NCBI GenBank assembly: GCA_003252195.1 | Contig: QKFK01000110.1 | Location: 1 to 18,391 of the forward strand | DNA length: 18,391 bases | Direction of reading: 5' to 3' | DNA from: Rhodospirillales bacterium | GTDB taxonomy: Bacteria > Pseudomonadota > Alphaproteobacteria > QKFK01 > SZUA-500 | Part shown: positions 1-7,180 of the stretch, piece by piece | Numbering within the stretch: the first letter of the stretch is position 1 | How the letters are laid out: the number at the start of each line of letters is the position of its first letter | Translations under genes and position numbers: made by a program | The notes under the pieces: model-generated | Databases searched by the model: none | What the model saw: only the letters and a program-made list of their open reading frames with translations | What the model was told of the DNA's origin: nothing

Positions 1-1
1 A

Positions 2-1192
2 ATGGCCAAGGAAAAGTTTGAACGTAATAAGCCACACTGTAACATTGGAACTATTGGTCACGTTGACCATGGTAAAACCTCATTGACAGCGGCAATTACG
101 AAAGTATTAGCAGAGACAGGTGGAGCATCATTCACAGCATATGATCAAATCGACAAAGCACCTGAAGAGAAAGCACGTGGTATTACCATTTCTACATCAC
201 ACGTTGAGTATGAGACAGCGAATCGTCACTACGCACACGTAGACTGCCCAGGCCACGCTGACTATGTTAAGAACATGATCACTGGTGCTGCACAAATGGA
301 CGGAGCTATTTTGGTAGTATCATCAGCAGATGGTCCTATGCCACAAACACGTGAGCACATTTTGTTAGCACGTCAAGTTGGTGTACCTGCATTGGTAGTA
401 TATATGAACAAAGTTGACCAAGTAGATGACGAAGAGTTGTTGGATTTGGTTGAGCTTGAGATTCGTGAATTGTTGTCATCATATGACTTCCCAGGCGATG
501 ATATTCCTGTAGTTAAGGGATCAGCATTGGTAGCATTAGAAGATGGCGATGCTAAGATGGGTAAAGAATCTATCTTGAAGTTGATGGAAGAAGTTGATGC
601 TTACATTCCACAACCAGAACGTCCAAAAGACAAACCATTCTTGATGCCAATTGAAGACGTGTTCTCAATTTCAGGTCGTGGTACAGTTGTAACAGGTCGT
701 GTAGAACGCGGCGTTGTTAAAGTAGGTGAAGAAGTTGAAATCGTTGGAATGAAACCAACAATTAAAACTACATGTACTGGAGTTGAAATGTTCAGAAAAC
801 TTCTTGACCAAGGTGAAGCTGGCGATAACGTTGGTGTACTTCTCCGTGGTACAAAAAGAGAAGATGTTGAACGTGGTCAAGTGTTATCAGCACCTGGTTC
901 AATTACACCACACACAGACTTTGAATGTGAGTGCTATATTTTGACAAAAGAAGAAGGCGGACGTCACACTCCATTCTTCTCAAACTATCGTCCACAATTC
1001 TATTTCAGAACAACTGACGTAACAGGTTCAATTGAACTCCCATCAGGAACTGAAATGGTTATGCCTGGCGATAACATCAAGATGACTATTAAATTGATTG
1101 CCCCAATTGCGATGGATGAAGGTTTACGCTTCGCTATTCGTGAAGGTGGTCGCACTGTTGGTGCTGGCGTTGTAGCCAAAATCGTAAAATAA
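2..1192 (+). CDS. tuf: Translation elongation factor Tu
   Basis: EF-Tu is the cytoplasmic GTPase that delivers aminoacyl-tRNA to the ribosomal A site. The 396-residue protein is full length for the family. The G domain shows GHVDHGKT at residues 19-26, the effector-region Thr in RGITI near 62, DCPGH at 81-85, NKVD at 136-139 and SAL at 174-176; beta-barrel domains II and III follow, including the GGRHTPFF stretch. The ATG lies at the second base of the window, so its ribosome binding site and upstream neighbours (fusA is expected from family gene order) are not visible. One oddity is a Cys-Glu-Cys in domain III, where most EF-Tu proteins carry non-cysteine residues. The identification is very secure. 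Confidence 0.98.
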   Translation: MAKEKFERNKPHCNIGTIGHVDHGKTSLTAAITKVLAETGGASFTAYDQIDKAPEEKARGITISTSHVEYETANRHYAHVDCPGHADYVKNMITGAAQMDGAILVVSSADGPMPQTREHILLARQVGVPALVVYMNKVDQVDDEELLDLVELEIRELLSSYDFPGDDIPVVKGSALVALEDGDAKMGKESILKLMEEVDAYIPQPERPKDKPFLMPIEDVFSISGRGTVVTGRVERGVVKVGEEVEIVGMKPTIKTTCTGVEMFRKLLDQGEAGDNVGVLLRGTKREDVERGQVLSAPGSITPHTDFECECYILTKEEGGRHTPFFSNYRPQFYFRTTDVTGSIELPSGTEMVMPGDNIKMTIKLIAPIAMDEGLRFAIREGGRTVGAGVVAKIVK

Positions 1193-1196
1193 TCAC

Positions 1197-1221
1197 TTTT
1201 CTTAAAGAAACTTTAAGAAAA
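1197..1221 (+). repeat. AT-rich perfect hairpin just after tuf
   Basis: An 11-bp perfect inverted repeat (arm TTTTCTTAAAG, loop AAA) begins four bases after the tuf stop codon. It is followed by AGAC and not by a T-run, so it is not a standard intrinsic terminator on the + strand. It may stabilise the 3' end of tuf mRNA or mark a processing site; that role is inference. Confidence 0.5.
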
Positions 1222-1234
1222 AGACTTGATTCCT

Positions 1235-1304
1235 TATAAGTAACGGGGTACATTACCCCGTTACTTCGTATAAGTAACGGGGTACATTACCCCGTTACTT
1301 CGTA
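1235..1304 (+). repeat. Two tandem 34-bp palindromic units between tuf and rpsJ
   Basis: The sequence repeats exactly with a 34-base period. Each unit contains a perfect 13-bp stem with arm AAGTAACGGGGTA and a three-base CAT loop (1238-1266 and 1272-1300), followed by CGTA. The GGGG/CCCC core would make each hairpin very stable in RNA. No T-run follows either copy, so these do not look like intrinsic terminators. The last arm (1294-1300) can instead pair with 1305-1311 through a weaker 7-bp stem. The position, in the spacer separating tuf from the S10 operon, suits an mRNA processing or stability element or a REP-like palindrome. Function is unknown. The repeat geometry is read directly from the sequence. 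Confidence 0.9.
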
Positions 1305-1391
1305 AGGTAACCTATTATATTTTTAACAATCGATATGACGGGAAACATTATAGGACTCGTTATATCATATAAAATAAGAGCAATGACAATG

Positions 1392-1700
1392 ATGGAAAAT
1401 CAAAATATTCGTATCCGTCTAAAGGCTTTTGATCACAGACTACTGGATCAGTCAACTCTTGAGATCGTGAACACGGCGAAGAGGACGGGAGCTAGCGTAA
1501 GAGGACCTATTCCTCTACCTACTAGAGTTGAGAAGTTCACGGTTAACCGTTCACCACACGTGGACAAGAAATCTCGTGAGCAGTTTGAGTTACGTACTCA
1601 TAAAAGAGTACTTGATATTGTAGAACCTACACCACAAACAGTGGATGCGCTCATGAAGTTAGATCTTGCAGCTGGTGTAGATGTTGAAATTAAGTTGTAA
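1392..1700 (+). CDS. rpsJ: 30S ribosomal protein S10
   Basis: S10 belongs to the head of the 30S subunit and, in complex with NusB, also takes part in transcription antitermination. The ATG at 1392 gives 102 residues, the usual family length, beginning MENQNIRIRLKAFDHR. Conserved stretches include RGPIPLPTR at residues 37-45 and VNRSPHVDKKSREQFE at 51-66. The reading frame stays open upstream to an ATG at 1335, but those extra residues do not resemble S10. An AAGAG at 1376-1380 lies 8 bases before an ATG at 1389 and 11 before 1392, so 1389 is a possible alternative adding one Met. This is the first gene of the S10 operon, 199 bases after tuf. I found no convincing promoter in the spacer. Confidence 0.95.
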   Translation: MENQNIRIRLKAFDHRLLDQSTLEIVNTAKRTGASVRGPIPLPTRVEKFTVNRSPHVDKKSREQFELRTHKRVLDIVEPTPQTVDALMKLDLAAGVDVEIKL

Positions 1701-1710
1701 GGGATAAAAC

Positions 1711-2442
1711 ATGCGTTCGGGTCTTATTGCTAAGAAACTTGGCATGACACGTCTTTTTGCAGAAGATGGCAAACATGTACCAGTAACAGTTCTTCAAATC
1801 GAAGAGTGTGAAGTTGTAGCTGTTCGCAATCAAGAAAAAGATGGTTATACTGCTGTTCAGCTAGGTGCTGGCACAGCTAAAGTGAAAAATGTTTCAAAAG
1901 CTATGAGAGGTCACTTTGCTAAGGCAAATGTTGAGCCTAAGAAAAAAGTTGCAGAATTTCGCGTGAGCGATGACTGCTTATTAAATGTTGGCGACAAACT
2001 TGGTGCTGAGCACTTTGTTGTAGGACAATATGTAGATGTAGCTGGTACTTCAGTTGGTAAAGGTTTTGCTGGTGTTATGAAACGCTGGAACTTTGCTGGT
2101 TTGGAAGCTACACACGGTGTTTCAATTTCTCACCGTGCTCATGGTTCTACAGGTCAGTGTCAAGATCCTGGTAAAGTATTAAAGGGTCTTAAAATGGCTG
2201 GCCAAATGGGTAATGAGAGAGTTACTGTGCAGAATTTAGAAGTTGTTTCAACTGATGCTGCAAGAAACTTGATTATGGTTAAAGGTGGTGTTCCTGGTTC
2301 AAAAAATGGCTGGGTATACATTACTGATGCTGTTAAAAAAGCATTGCCTAAAGAAGCTCCTATGCCTGCAATGATTGTTGCCTCTAAAGAACCTGCTAAA
2401 TCAGAAGCTGAAGTTTCTGAAAACAGCGAGAATAAGGAATAA
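1711..2442 (+). CDS. rplC: 50S ribosomal protein L3
   Basis: L3 binds 23S rRNA early in 50S assembly and reaches toward the peptidyl transferase centre. The 243-residue product starts MRSGLIAKKLGMTR and carries the family core KGFAGVMKRWNFAG near 117-130, followed by GSTGQCQDPGKVLKG near 145-159. This second stretch matches the region holding the glutamine methylated by PrmB in E. coli; whether it is modified here cannot be seen. It is longer than E. coli L3 (209 residues), partly through an acidic, low-complexity C-terminal tail rich in Glu, Ser and Lys. A GGGATA motif precedes the ATG, and the gene starts 10 bases after rpsJ. Confidence 0.97.
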   Translation: MRSGLIAKKLGMTRLFAEDGKHVPVTVLQIEECEVVAVRNQEKDGYTAVQLGAGTAKVKNVSKAMRGHFAKANVEPKKKVAEFRVSDDCLLNVGDKLGAEHFVVGQYVDVAGTSVGKGFAGVMKRWNFAGLEATHGVSISHRAHGSTGQCQDPGKVLKGLKMAGQMGNERVTVQNLEVVSTDAARNLIMVKGGVPGSKNGWVYITDAVKKALPKEAPMPAMIVASKEPAKSEAEVSENSENKE

Positions 2443-2447
2443 TTCAA

Positions 2448-3068
2448 ATGAAGCAGGATATATTAAACTGGAATAATGAGAAAGTTGGCACAATTGATCT
2501 AGCTGATGACGTGTTTAGCGTTGATGTTAGAGCTGACATTCTTACAAGAGTTGTGAATTGGCAACTAGCTAGAGTTCAAACTGGTAATCACAAAGTTAAG
2601 ACTCGTGGCGAAGTAAGCCGCACAGGTGCCAAAGCCTTTAAACAAAAAGGTTCTGGTAGAGCAAGATCTGGTTCAAGAACTGTATCTCAACACAGAGGTG
2701 GTGGTGTAGTATTTGGTCCAGTTGTAAGAGATCATTCACATGATCTTACTAAGAAGTTCAGAAAGTTAGGTCTTAAGACTGCACTTTCTGCAAAAGCAAA
2801 AGACGGTAACTTGATTATCGTAGATAGCGCAAAAACTGATTCCTCAAAAACTAAGGAATTAAATGCGAAGTTTGAAAAAATGGGCATTAAATCAGCTCTT
2901 ATCGTTGACGATGTAGATGTTGACTTTAATTTTGCTCTTGCAAGCAGAAACATTGTAGGCGTTGACGTATTACCTGAATCTGGCGCAAATGTATATGACA
3001 TTTTAAGACGTGAGAAGTTGGTAATTACTCAAGAAGCCGCTAAAAAATTGGAGGCTCGCTTAAAATGA
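2448..3068 (+). CDS. rplD: 50S ribosomal protein L4
   Basis: L4 is a primary 23S rRNA binder whose extended loop lines the nascent peptide exit tunnel. In E. coli it also represses its own operon; I see no E. coli-type S10 leader here, so autoregulation is not inferred. The 206 residues are a normal length. The basic tunnel loop is clear at about residues 50-91 (KTRGEVSRTG, then KQKGSGRARSG, then HRGGGVVFGP). AAGGAATAA precedes the ATG, overlapping the end of rplC, and only 5 bases separate the two genes. The stop overlaps the rplW start, which indicates translational coupling. Confidence 0.97.
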   Translation: MKQDILNWNNEKVGTIDLADDVFSVDVRADILTRVVNWQLARVQTGNHKVKTRGEVSRTGAKAFKQKGSGRARSGSRTVSQHRGGGVVFGPVVRDHSHDLTKKFRKLGLKTALSAKAKDGNLIIVDSAKTDSSKTKELNAKFEKMGIKSALIVDDVDVDFNFALASRNIVGVDVLPESGANVYDILRREKLVITQEAAKKLEARLK

Positions 3069-3370
3069 GTAAAGTAGAAAAGAAACCTTGGATGTTTGAT
3101 GTTATCACACATCCAGTAGTTACAGAAAAATCTATGCTTGCATCTGAAAAAGGTCAGGTAACTTTCAAAGTTCCGCTAACTGCGTCTAAGAAAGATATCA
3201 AGCTTGCAGTTGAAGCTATTTTTGGCGTTAAAGTTGAAGGTGTTAACACATTGAGACAAAACGGCAAAATGAAAAGATTTAGAGGTCATCTCGGTTCAAG
3301 ACAAGACTATAAAAAAGCTATAGTTAAGCTTGCTGAGGGACAAAACATTGATATGACCACGGGAATTTAA
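3065..3370 (+). CDS. rplW: 50S ribosomal protein L23
   Basis: L23 lies at the exit of the peptide tunnel, where it docks trigger factor and SRP. The 101-residue protein has the family signature ITHPVVTEKS near residues 14-23 and the basic segment NGKMKRFRGHLGSR, which matches the usual K-x-KRxRG-x-x-GxR pattern. The start is the ATG of an ATGA overlap with the rplD stop codon (4 bases shared), a typical coupled start. It is followed 4 bases later by rplB. Nothing unusual was seen. Confidence 0.96.
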   Translation: MSKVEKKPWMFDVITHPVVTEKSMLASEKGQVTFKVPLTASKKDIKLAVEAIFGVKVEGVNTLRQNGKMKRFRGHLGSRQDYKKAIVKLAEGQNIDMTTGI

Positions 3371-3374
3371 AACG

Positions 3375-4211
3375 ATGGCTTTGAAAAACTATAAGCCTAC
3401 CTCACCGGGTCTTCGTCAACTCGTTGTAGTTGATAGAAGTGAGCTCCATAAGGGCAAACCCGAAAAAAGTCTTACTGTAGGTTTGACTAAAAATGGTGGG
3501 CGTAACAACGAAGGACATATTACATGTCGCGGACAAGGTGGCGGTCATAAGCGCAGCTACCGTATTATTGACTTCAAACGTTCAAAATTTGACGTTGAAG
3601 CAACTGTAGAACGTTTAGAATACGATCCTAACCGTACTGCATTTATCGCTTTGTTAAACTATAACGATGGCGAAAAAGCATATATTATTGCACCACAACG
3701 CTTAAAAGCAGGCGATGTTGTTGTTGCTGGTAGTCAAGTTGACATTAAACCCGGTAACGCTATGCCTCTTAGAAATATGCCAGTTGGTACAATTGTGCAC
3801 AATATTGAGATGAAACCTGGTAAAGGCGGACAAATTGCTCGCTCAGCTGGTTGTTATGCTCAACTCATCGGTAAAGACTCTGGCTATGCTCAAATTCGTT
3901 TGAGTTCTGGCGAATTGAGAGTTGTTCGCGGTGAATGTTTGGCAACAGTTGGCGCTGTTTCAAATCAAGACAACCAAAATATTTCACTTGGTAAAGCTGG
4001 TCGTAGCCGTTGGCTTGGTATCAGACCTAGTGTTCGTGGTGTTGCGATGAACCCAGTTGATCACCCACACGGTGGTGGTGAAGGACGCACTTCAGGTGGT
4101 CGTCACCCAGTTACACCATGGGGTAAACCTACTAAGGGTAAACGTACTCGTACAAATAAAAAGACTGATCGTATGATTATGCGTTCACGTCATTTGAGCA
4201 AAAAGAAATAA
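3375..4211 (+). CDS. rplB: 50S ribosomal protein L2
   Basis: L2 is needed for subunit association and supports the peptidyl transferase centre. The 278 residues match the family length. The N-terminal half holds the OB-fold region (NEGHITCRGQGGGHKRSYR) and the C-terminal half the SH3-like region. The highly conserved HPHGGGEGRTSGGRHP begins near residue 230 and contains the histidine linked to peptidyl transferase function in E. coli (His229). The Shine-Dalgarno is modest: GGGA at 3361-3364, ten bases upstream of the ATG and inside the rplW end. The gene is intact. Confidence 0.97.
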   Translation: MALKNYKPTSPGLRQLVVVDRSELHKGKPEKSLTVGLTKNGGRNNEGHITCRGQGGGHKRSYRIIDFKRSKFDVEATVERLEYDPNRTAFIALLNYNDGEKAYIIAPQRLKAGDVVVAGSQVDIKPGNAMPLRNMPVGTIVHNIEMKPGKGGQIARSAGCYAQLIGKDSGYAQIRLSSGELRVVRGECLATVGAVSNQDNQNISLGKAGRSRWLGIRPSVRGVAMNPVDHPHGGGEGRTSGGRHPVTPWGKPTKGKRTRTNKKTDRMIMRSRHLSKKK

Positions 4212-4223
4212 AGGAGAAGGATA

Positions 4224-4501
4224 ATGGCTCGTTCCGTATGGAAAGGACCTTTTGTTGATGGATACCTTCTCAAGAAGGCTGAGAAGGCACGTACTTCAGG
4301 CCGTAATGAGGTTATCAAGATTTGGTCTCGCAGATCAACTTACTTCCTCAGTTCGTTGGTTTGACTTTTGGCGTTCATAACGGTCAAAAATTCATTCCAG
4401 TTCTCGTAACTGAAGAAATGATTGGTCATAAATTTGGTGAGTTCTCATTGACACGTACATATTACGGTCATGGAGCTGACAAAAAGGCTAAGAGAGGTTA
4501 A
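4224..4501 (+). CDS. rpsS: 30S ribosomal protein S19, interrupted by a one-base frameshift
   Basis: S19 sits in the 30S head beside S13 and contacts the A-site finger. The ATG at 4224 follows a strong AAGGAGAAGG. Reading gives MARSVWKGPFVDGYLLKK onward to KIWSRRST, which is normal S19. At about 4338-4343 the frame is lost, and translation would stop at the TGA at 4362-4364 after 46 residues. The remaining protein continues in the next frame as LPQFVGLTFGVHNGQKF through GHGADKKAKRG to TAA at 4499-4501. Restoring one base, for example in an ATA or ATT isoleucine codon, gives 92 residues, the normal S19 length. No slippery heptamer is visible at the junction. Because S19 is essential and everything else is conserved, a sequencing or assembly error is the likeliest explanation; a real lesion or recoding is possible. 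Confidence 0.93.
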
Positions 4502-4503
4502 TC

Positions 4504-4881
4504 ATGGGTAAGTCATCAACAAAACAAATGAGAACAGGTGAAGCTAAGGCAATCTGTAACTCGATTCGTGTAAGCCCTAGAAAGCTTAACTTACTTGCAG
4601 CCTCGATTCGTGGCTTAAAAGTTGAAACTGCACTAGCAGAACTCACTTTTTCTAAAAGAAGAGTTTCTGAAGATGTTAAAAAAACTTTGCAATCTGCAGT
4701 TGCAAATGCTGAAAACAATCATTCGCTTGATATCGACAAATTATATGTTGCTGAAGCTTATGTTGGTAAAGCATTAGTAATGAAACGCTTCTCAGCAAGA
4801 GCTAGAGGTCGTTCTGCTAGAATTGAAAAGCCTTTTTCAAATTTAACAATCATTGTGCGTGAACGCGGGGAGACAGTTTAA
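4504..4881 (+). CDS. rplV: 50S ribosomal protein L22
   Basis: L22 has a globular domain on the 50S surface and a long beta-hairpin that narrows the peptide tunnel. The 125 residues include RVSPRKLNLLAASIRG near 22-37, and the hairpin region around KRFSARARGRSARI near residues 93-106, which is the basic tip next to the macrolide site in other bacteria. The ATG lies 2 bases after the rpsS stop. Its ribosome binding site, AAGAGAGG, is inside rpsS, so translation of this gene is probably coupled to S19; this matters if the rpsS frameshift is real. The TAA stop overlaps the rpsC ATG by one base. Confidence 0.96.
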   Translation: MGKSSTKQMRTGEAKAICNSIRVSPRKLNLLAASIRGLKVETALAELTFSKRRVSEDVKKTLQSAVANAENNHSLDIDKLYVAEAYVGKALVMKRFSARARGRSARIEKPFSNLTIIVRERGETV

Positions 4882-5549
4882 TGGGTCAGAAAGTTAATCC
4901 GATTGGCTTGCGTCTCGGAATCAACCGTACTTGGGATTCACGTTGGTTTGCCGATGCAGATTATGCAAATAATCTTCACGAAGACCTTAAGATCCGTGAG
5001 TATTTGAAAAAACGCCTTTCATTAGCTGGAGTTAGCAAAGTTATTGTTGAACGTCCTGCTAAAAAGGCAAGAGTTTCAATCCTTTCTGCAAGACCGGGCG
5101 TAGTTATCGGTAAAAAAGGACAGGATATTGATACCTTAAAGAAAGACTTACAAAACATTACTGGTAGCGAAGTAAACTTGAATATTGTTGAAATTCGCAA
5201 ACCAGAAATCGATTCTCAATTGGTGGCAGATTCTATTGCTCAACAATTAGAGCGTCGTGTTTCTTTCAGAAGAGCTATGAAAAGAGCTGTTCAATCAGCT
5301 TTAAGATTAGGCGCTGAAGGTATCAGAATTAATTGTAGTGGCCGTCTCGGTGGTGCTGAGATCGCTCGTACCGAATGGTACAGAGAAGGACGTGTTCCTC
5401 TTCACACTTTGCGTGCAGATATTGATTATGCAACATCAACTGCTCATACAACTTTTGGTGCTTGTGGTATCAAAGTTTGGATTTACAAAGGTGACATTAT
5501 GGCTCATGATCCTATGGCTCAAGATAAAAAAATGTCTGATAGACGTTAA
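4881..5549 (+). CDS. rpsC: 30S ribosomal protein S3
   Basis: S3 helps form the mRNA entry channel and contributes to the ribosomal helicase. The 222-residue protein starts MGQKVNPIGLRLGI, the family hallmark. It has a type II KH domain with the GKKG loop at residues 77-80 within RPGVVIGKKGQDID, and the C-terminal S3 domain with the segment GAEGIRINCSGRLGGAEIARTE split across residues 143-164. The TAATG overlap with rplV indicates coupling. A 25-base spacer follows before rplP. No irregularity was seen. Confidence 0.97.
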   Translation: MGQKVNPIGLRLGINRTWDSRWFADADYANNLHEDLKIREYLKKRLSLAGVSKVIVERPAKKARVSILSARPGVVIGKKGQDIDTLKKDLQNITGSEVNLNIVEIRKPEIDSQLVADSIAQQLERRVSFRRAMKRAVQSALRLGAEGIRINCSGRLGGAEIARTEWYREGRVPLHTLRADIDYATSTAHTTFGACGIKVWIYKGDIMAHDPMAQDKKMSDRR

Positions 5550-5574
5550 TTTGATTTGAAGGTCAGGTAAAAAA

Positions 5575-5994
5575 ATGTTATGTCCTAAGAGAACAAAGTT
5601 TCGTAAAGCGCATAAAGGCCGTATACACGGTGACGCAAAAGGCGGAACAGAATTGAATTTTGGTGCGTTTGGTCTTAAAGCCTTAACACCGGAAAGGGTA
5701 ACTGCTCGCCAAATCGAGGCAGCTCGTCGTGCTCTAACAAGACACATGAAACGTGCTGGCCGCGTATGGATCCGCATCTTCCCTGATGTGCCGGTTTCTA
5801 AAAAACCAGCTGAAGTACGTCAAGGTAAAGGTAAAGGTTCACCAGAATACTGGGTTTGCAGAGTAAAGCCTGGACGCATTATGTTCGAAGTTGAAGGTGT
5901 AAAAGAAGAACTTGCACGTGAAGCATTTGCTTTAGCTGCAGCTAAGCTTCCTTTACGCACAAAATTCGTTAAACGTATCGGTGGAGAGGAGTAA
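5575..5994 (+). CDS. rplP: 50S ribosomal protein L16
   Basis: L16 organises the 50S A-site region and contacts tRNA near the peptidyl transferase centre. The 139 residues include the start MLCPKRTKFRKAHKGRIHG and the basic RQGKGKGSPEYWV near residues 82-94, which carries the arginine hydroxylated by YcfD in E. coli (modification here is unknown). The third residue is Cys, where Ser or Gln is more common; this looks like harmless variation. A purine-rich AAGGTCAGG lies shortly upstream of the ATG. The gene is complete. Confidence 0.96.
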   Translation: MLCPKRTKFRKAHKGRIHGDAKGGTELNFGAFGLKALTPERVTARQIEAARRALTRHMKRAGRVWIRIFPDVPVSKKPAEVRQGKGKGSPEYWVCRVKPGRIMFEVEGVKEELAREAFALAAAKLPLRTKFVKRIGGEE

Positions 5995-5999
5995 ATCTA

Positions 6000-6194
6000 A
6001 TGAACACTGTAAACGATATGCGTGGTAAAAGTAATGATGAGCTCAAGGACATGCTCCTTGAGCTTAAAAGAGAACAATTTAATTTGCGTTTTCAACAAGC
6101 CAGTGGACAACTCGAGAACACAGCTCGTAGAAGCCAAGTTCGTAAAGAAGTTGCTCGCATCAATACTTTGTTGACAGAACGTAAAAATAGTTAG
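6000..6194 (+). CDS. rpmC: 50S ribosomal protein L29
   Basis: L29 is a small two-helix protein beside L23 at the peptide exit site. The 64 residues contain the family pattern ELKREQFNLRFQQASGQLENTARR (split across residues 21-44) followed by the second helix ending in a Lys-rich tail. GGAGAGGAG, within the end of rplP, lies upstream of the ATG at 6000. A later in-frame ATG encodes Met7, giving a product starting MRGKSND; the upstream start has the better ribosome binding site. Its TAG stop sits inside the GTGGAG that serves rpsQ. Confidence 0.95.
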   Translation: MNTVNDMRGKSNDELKDMLLELKREQFNLRFQQASGQLENTARRSQVRKEVARINTLLTERKNS

Positions 6195-6205
6195 TGGAGC
6201 AAAAA

Positions 6206-6442
6206 ATGCCCAAAAGAATCTTGAAGGGTGTCGTGATTAGTGATAAACAGGACAAGACTGTAATCGTGAAAGTAGAACGTCGCGTTATGGATACTGTTTA
6301 TAAGAAGTTTATTAGGCTCAGCAAAAAATATGCTGCGCACGACGAACTTAACCAATTCAAAGTTGGAGATGAAGTTACAATCGAAGAATGTAAACCAATC
6401 TCAAAAAACAAGAGTTGGCAAGTTGTAGTAGCTGAAGCTTAG
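6206..6442 (+). CDS. rpsQ: 30S ribosomal protein S17
   Basis: S17 is an OB-fold primary binder of the 16S rRNA 5' domain. The ATG at 6206 gives 78 residues beginning MPKRILKGVVISDKQDKT, the normal family start, and containing IRLSKKYAAHDE. A GTG at 6194 is also in frame, but it lies within GTGGAG, which looks like the Shine-Dalgarno for 6206 (6-base spacing) and overlaps the rpmC stop, so the longer start is rejected. This is the last gene of the S10 operon as usually defined. A 39-base T-rich spacer follows. Confidence 0.95.
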   Translation: MPKRILKGVVISDKQDKTVIVKVERRVMDTVYKKFIRLSKKYAAHDELNQFKVGDEVTIEECKPISKNKSWQVVVAEA

Positions 6443-6481
6443 TAGTTTAGTTTTAATTTTTGGATAATAAGGTGTAATACA

Positions 6482-6850
6482 ATGATCCAGATGCAAACCA
6501 ACCTGGAAGTTGCTGATAACTCAGGTGCCCGCCGGGTGCAGTGCATCAAGGTATTAGGCGGTTCACACAGAATGGAAGCCGGTATAGGCGACATTATTGT
6601 TGTTTCTGTGAAGGACGCTATACCTCGTGGGCGCGTGAAGAAGGGCGACGTACAAAAAGCTGTAATCGTAAGAACAGCTAAAGAAATTAACAGAAAAGAC
6701 GGTAGTTCAATCCGCTTTGATAAGAGTGCAGCTGTGCTCGTAAACAAAGATGGTGAGCCTATCGGAACTCGTATCTTTGGACCAGTAACTAGAGAGCTAA
6801 GGTCTAAAGGTTTCATGAAAATTGTGTCTCTCGCGCCAGAGGTGCTGTAA
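6482..6850 (+). CDS. rplN: 50S ribosomal protein L14
   Basis: L14 forms part of the intersubunit surface and is where RsfS binds in other bacteria. The 122 residues are exactly the usual length. They start MIQMQTNLEVADNSGARRV, followed by the loop segment AIPRGRVKKGDV near residues 41-52. AAGGTG sits about 8 bases before the ATG. The gene opens the spc operon. The 39 bases upstream hold no clear promoter or terminator, so the S10 and spc genes may be one transcript. Its TAA stop overlaps the rplX ATG by one base. Confidence 0.97.
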   Translation: MIQMQTNLEVADNSGARRVQCIKVLGGSHRMEAGIGDIIVVSVKDAIPRGRVKKGDVQKAVIVRTAKEINRKDGSSIRFDKSAAVLVNKDGEPIGTRIFGPVTRELRSKGFMKIVSLAPEVL

Positions 6851-7167
6851 TGAATAAAATGAAAATAAAAAAAGGCGATCAAGTTATTGTCCTAACAGGC
6901 AAAGATAAAGGTCGTAAAGGCGAAGTTATTAAAGCTATGCCTAAAGAAAATAAAGTTGTAGTACAAGGTATTAATGTTGTTAAAAAACATCAACGCCCTT
7001 CACAAGTTAGCGCAGGTGGAATCATCACTAAAGAAGCTCCTATTCAAGTTTCTAATGTTGCTTTGATTGATCCTAAAACTAACGAAGCTACTAGAGTTGG
7101 ATACAAAGTTCTTGAAGACGGATCAAAAGTTCGTGTTTCAAAGAAATCTGGCGAAGTTATAAAGTAA
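6850..7167 (+). CDS. rplX: 50S ribosomal protein L24
   Basis: L24 initiates 50S assembly and lies near the tunnel exit. The 105-residue protein has a KOW motif near the N-terminus (KKGDQVIVLTGKDKGRKGEV, residues 7-26) and the family GGIITKEAPI. The ATG at 6850 overlaps the rplN stop in TAATG and has AGGTG about 5 bases upstream. An in-frame ATG at 6859 would give a product starting MKIKKGD, which is nearer to many homologues, so the true start is uncertain by three residues. Confidence 0.95.
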   Translation: MNKMKIKKGDQVIVLTGKDKGRKGEVIKAMPKENKVVVQGINVVKKHQRPSQVSAGGIITKEAPIQVSNVALIDPKTNEATRVGYKVLEDGSKVRVSKKSGEVIK

Positions 7168-7180
7168 GGGAGCTGATACT

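Noticed and set aside
1197..1300. Intrinsic terminators for tuf
   Set aside because: The hairpins are strong but none is followed by a T-run on the + strand; minus-strand reading gives no T-run either.
1235..1304. CRISPR array
   Set aside because: Only two units, directly abutting with no spacer sequences and no cas genes nearby. Each unit is itself a palindrome.
1335..1391. N-terminal extension of S10 starting at 1335
   Set aside because: The added residues are not S10-like, and the family length and a better-spaced ribosome binding site support a start near 1392.
4335..4364. Programmed -1 ribosomal frameshifting in rpsS
   Set aside because: The P-site codon ACT cannot re-pair well one base back (AAC), there is no slippery heptamer, and no strong downstream structure is visible. 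Recoding of S19 is not an established mechanism.
5436..5777. Minus-strand open frame of 113 codons
   Set aside because: It is antisense to the end of rpsC and the start of rplP, both clear genes, and has no recognisable product.
6439..6882. Minus-strand open frame of 147 codons
   Set aside because: It is the antisense of rplN, with no family resemblance and no ribosome binding site context. rplN is strongly conserved on the + strand.
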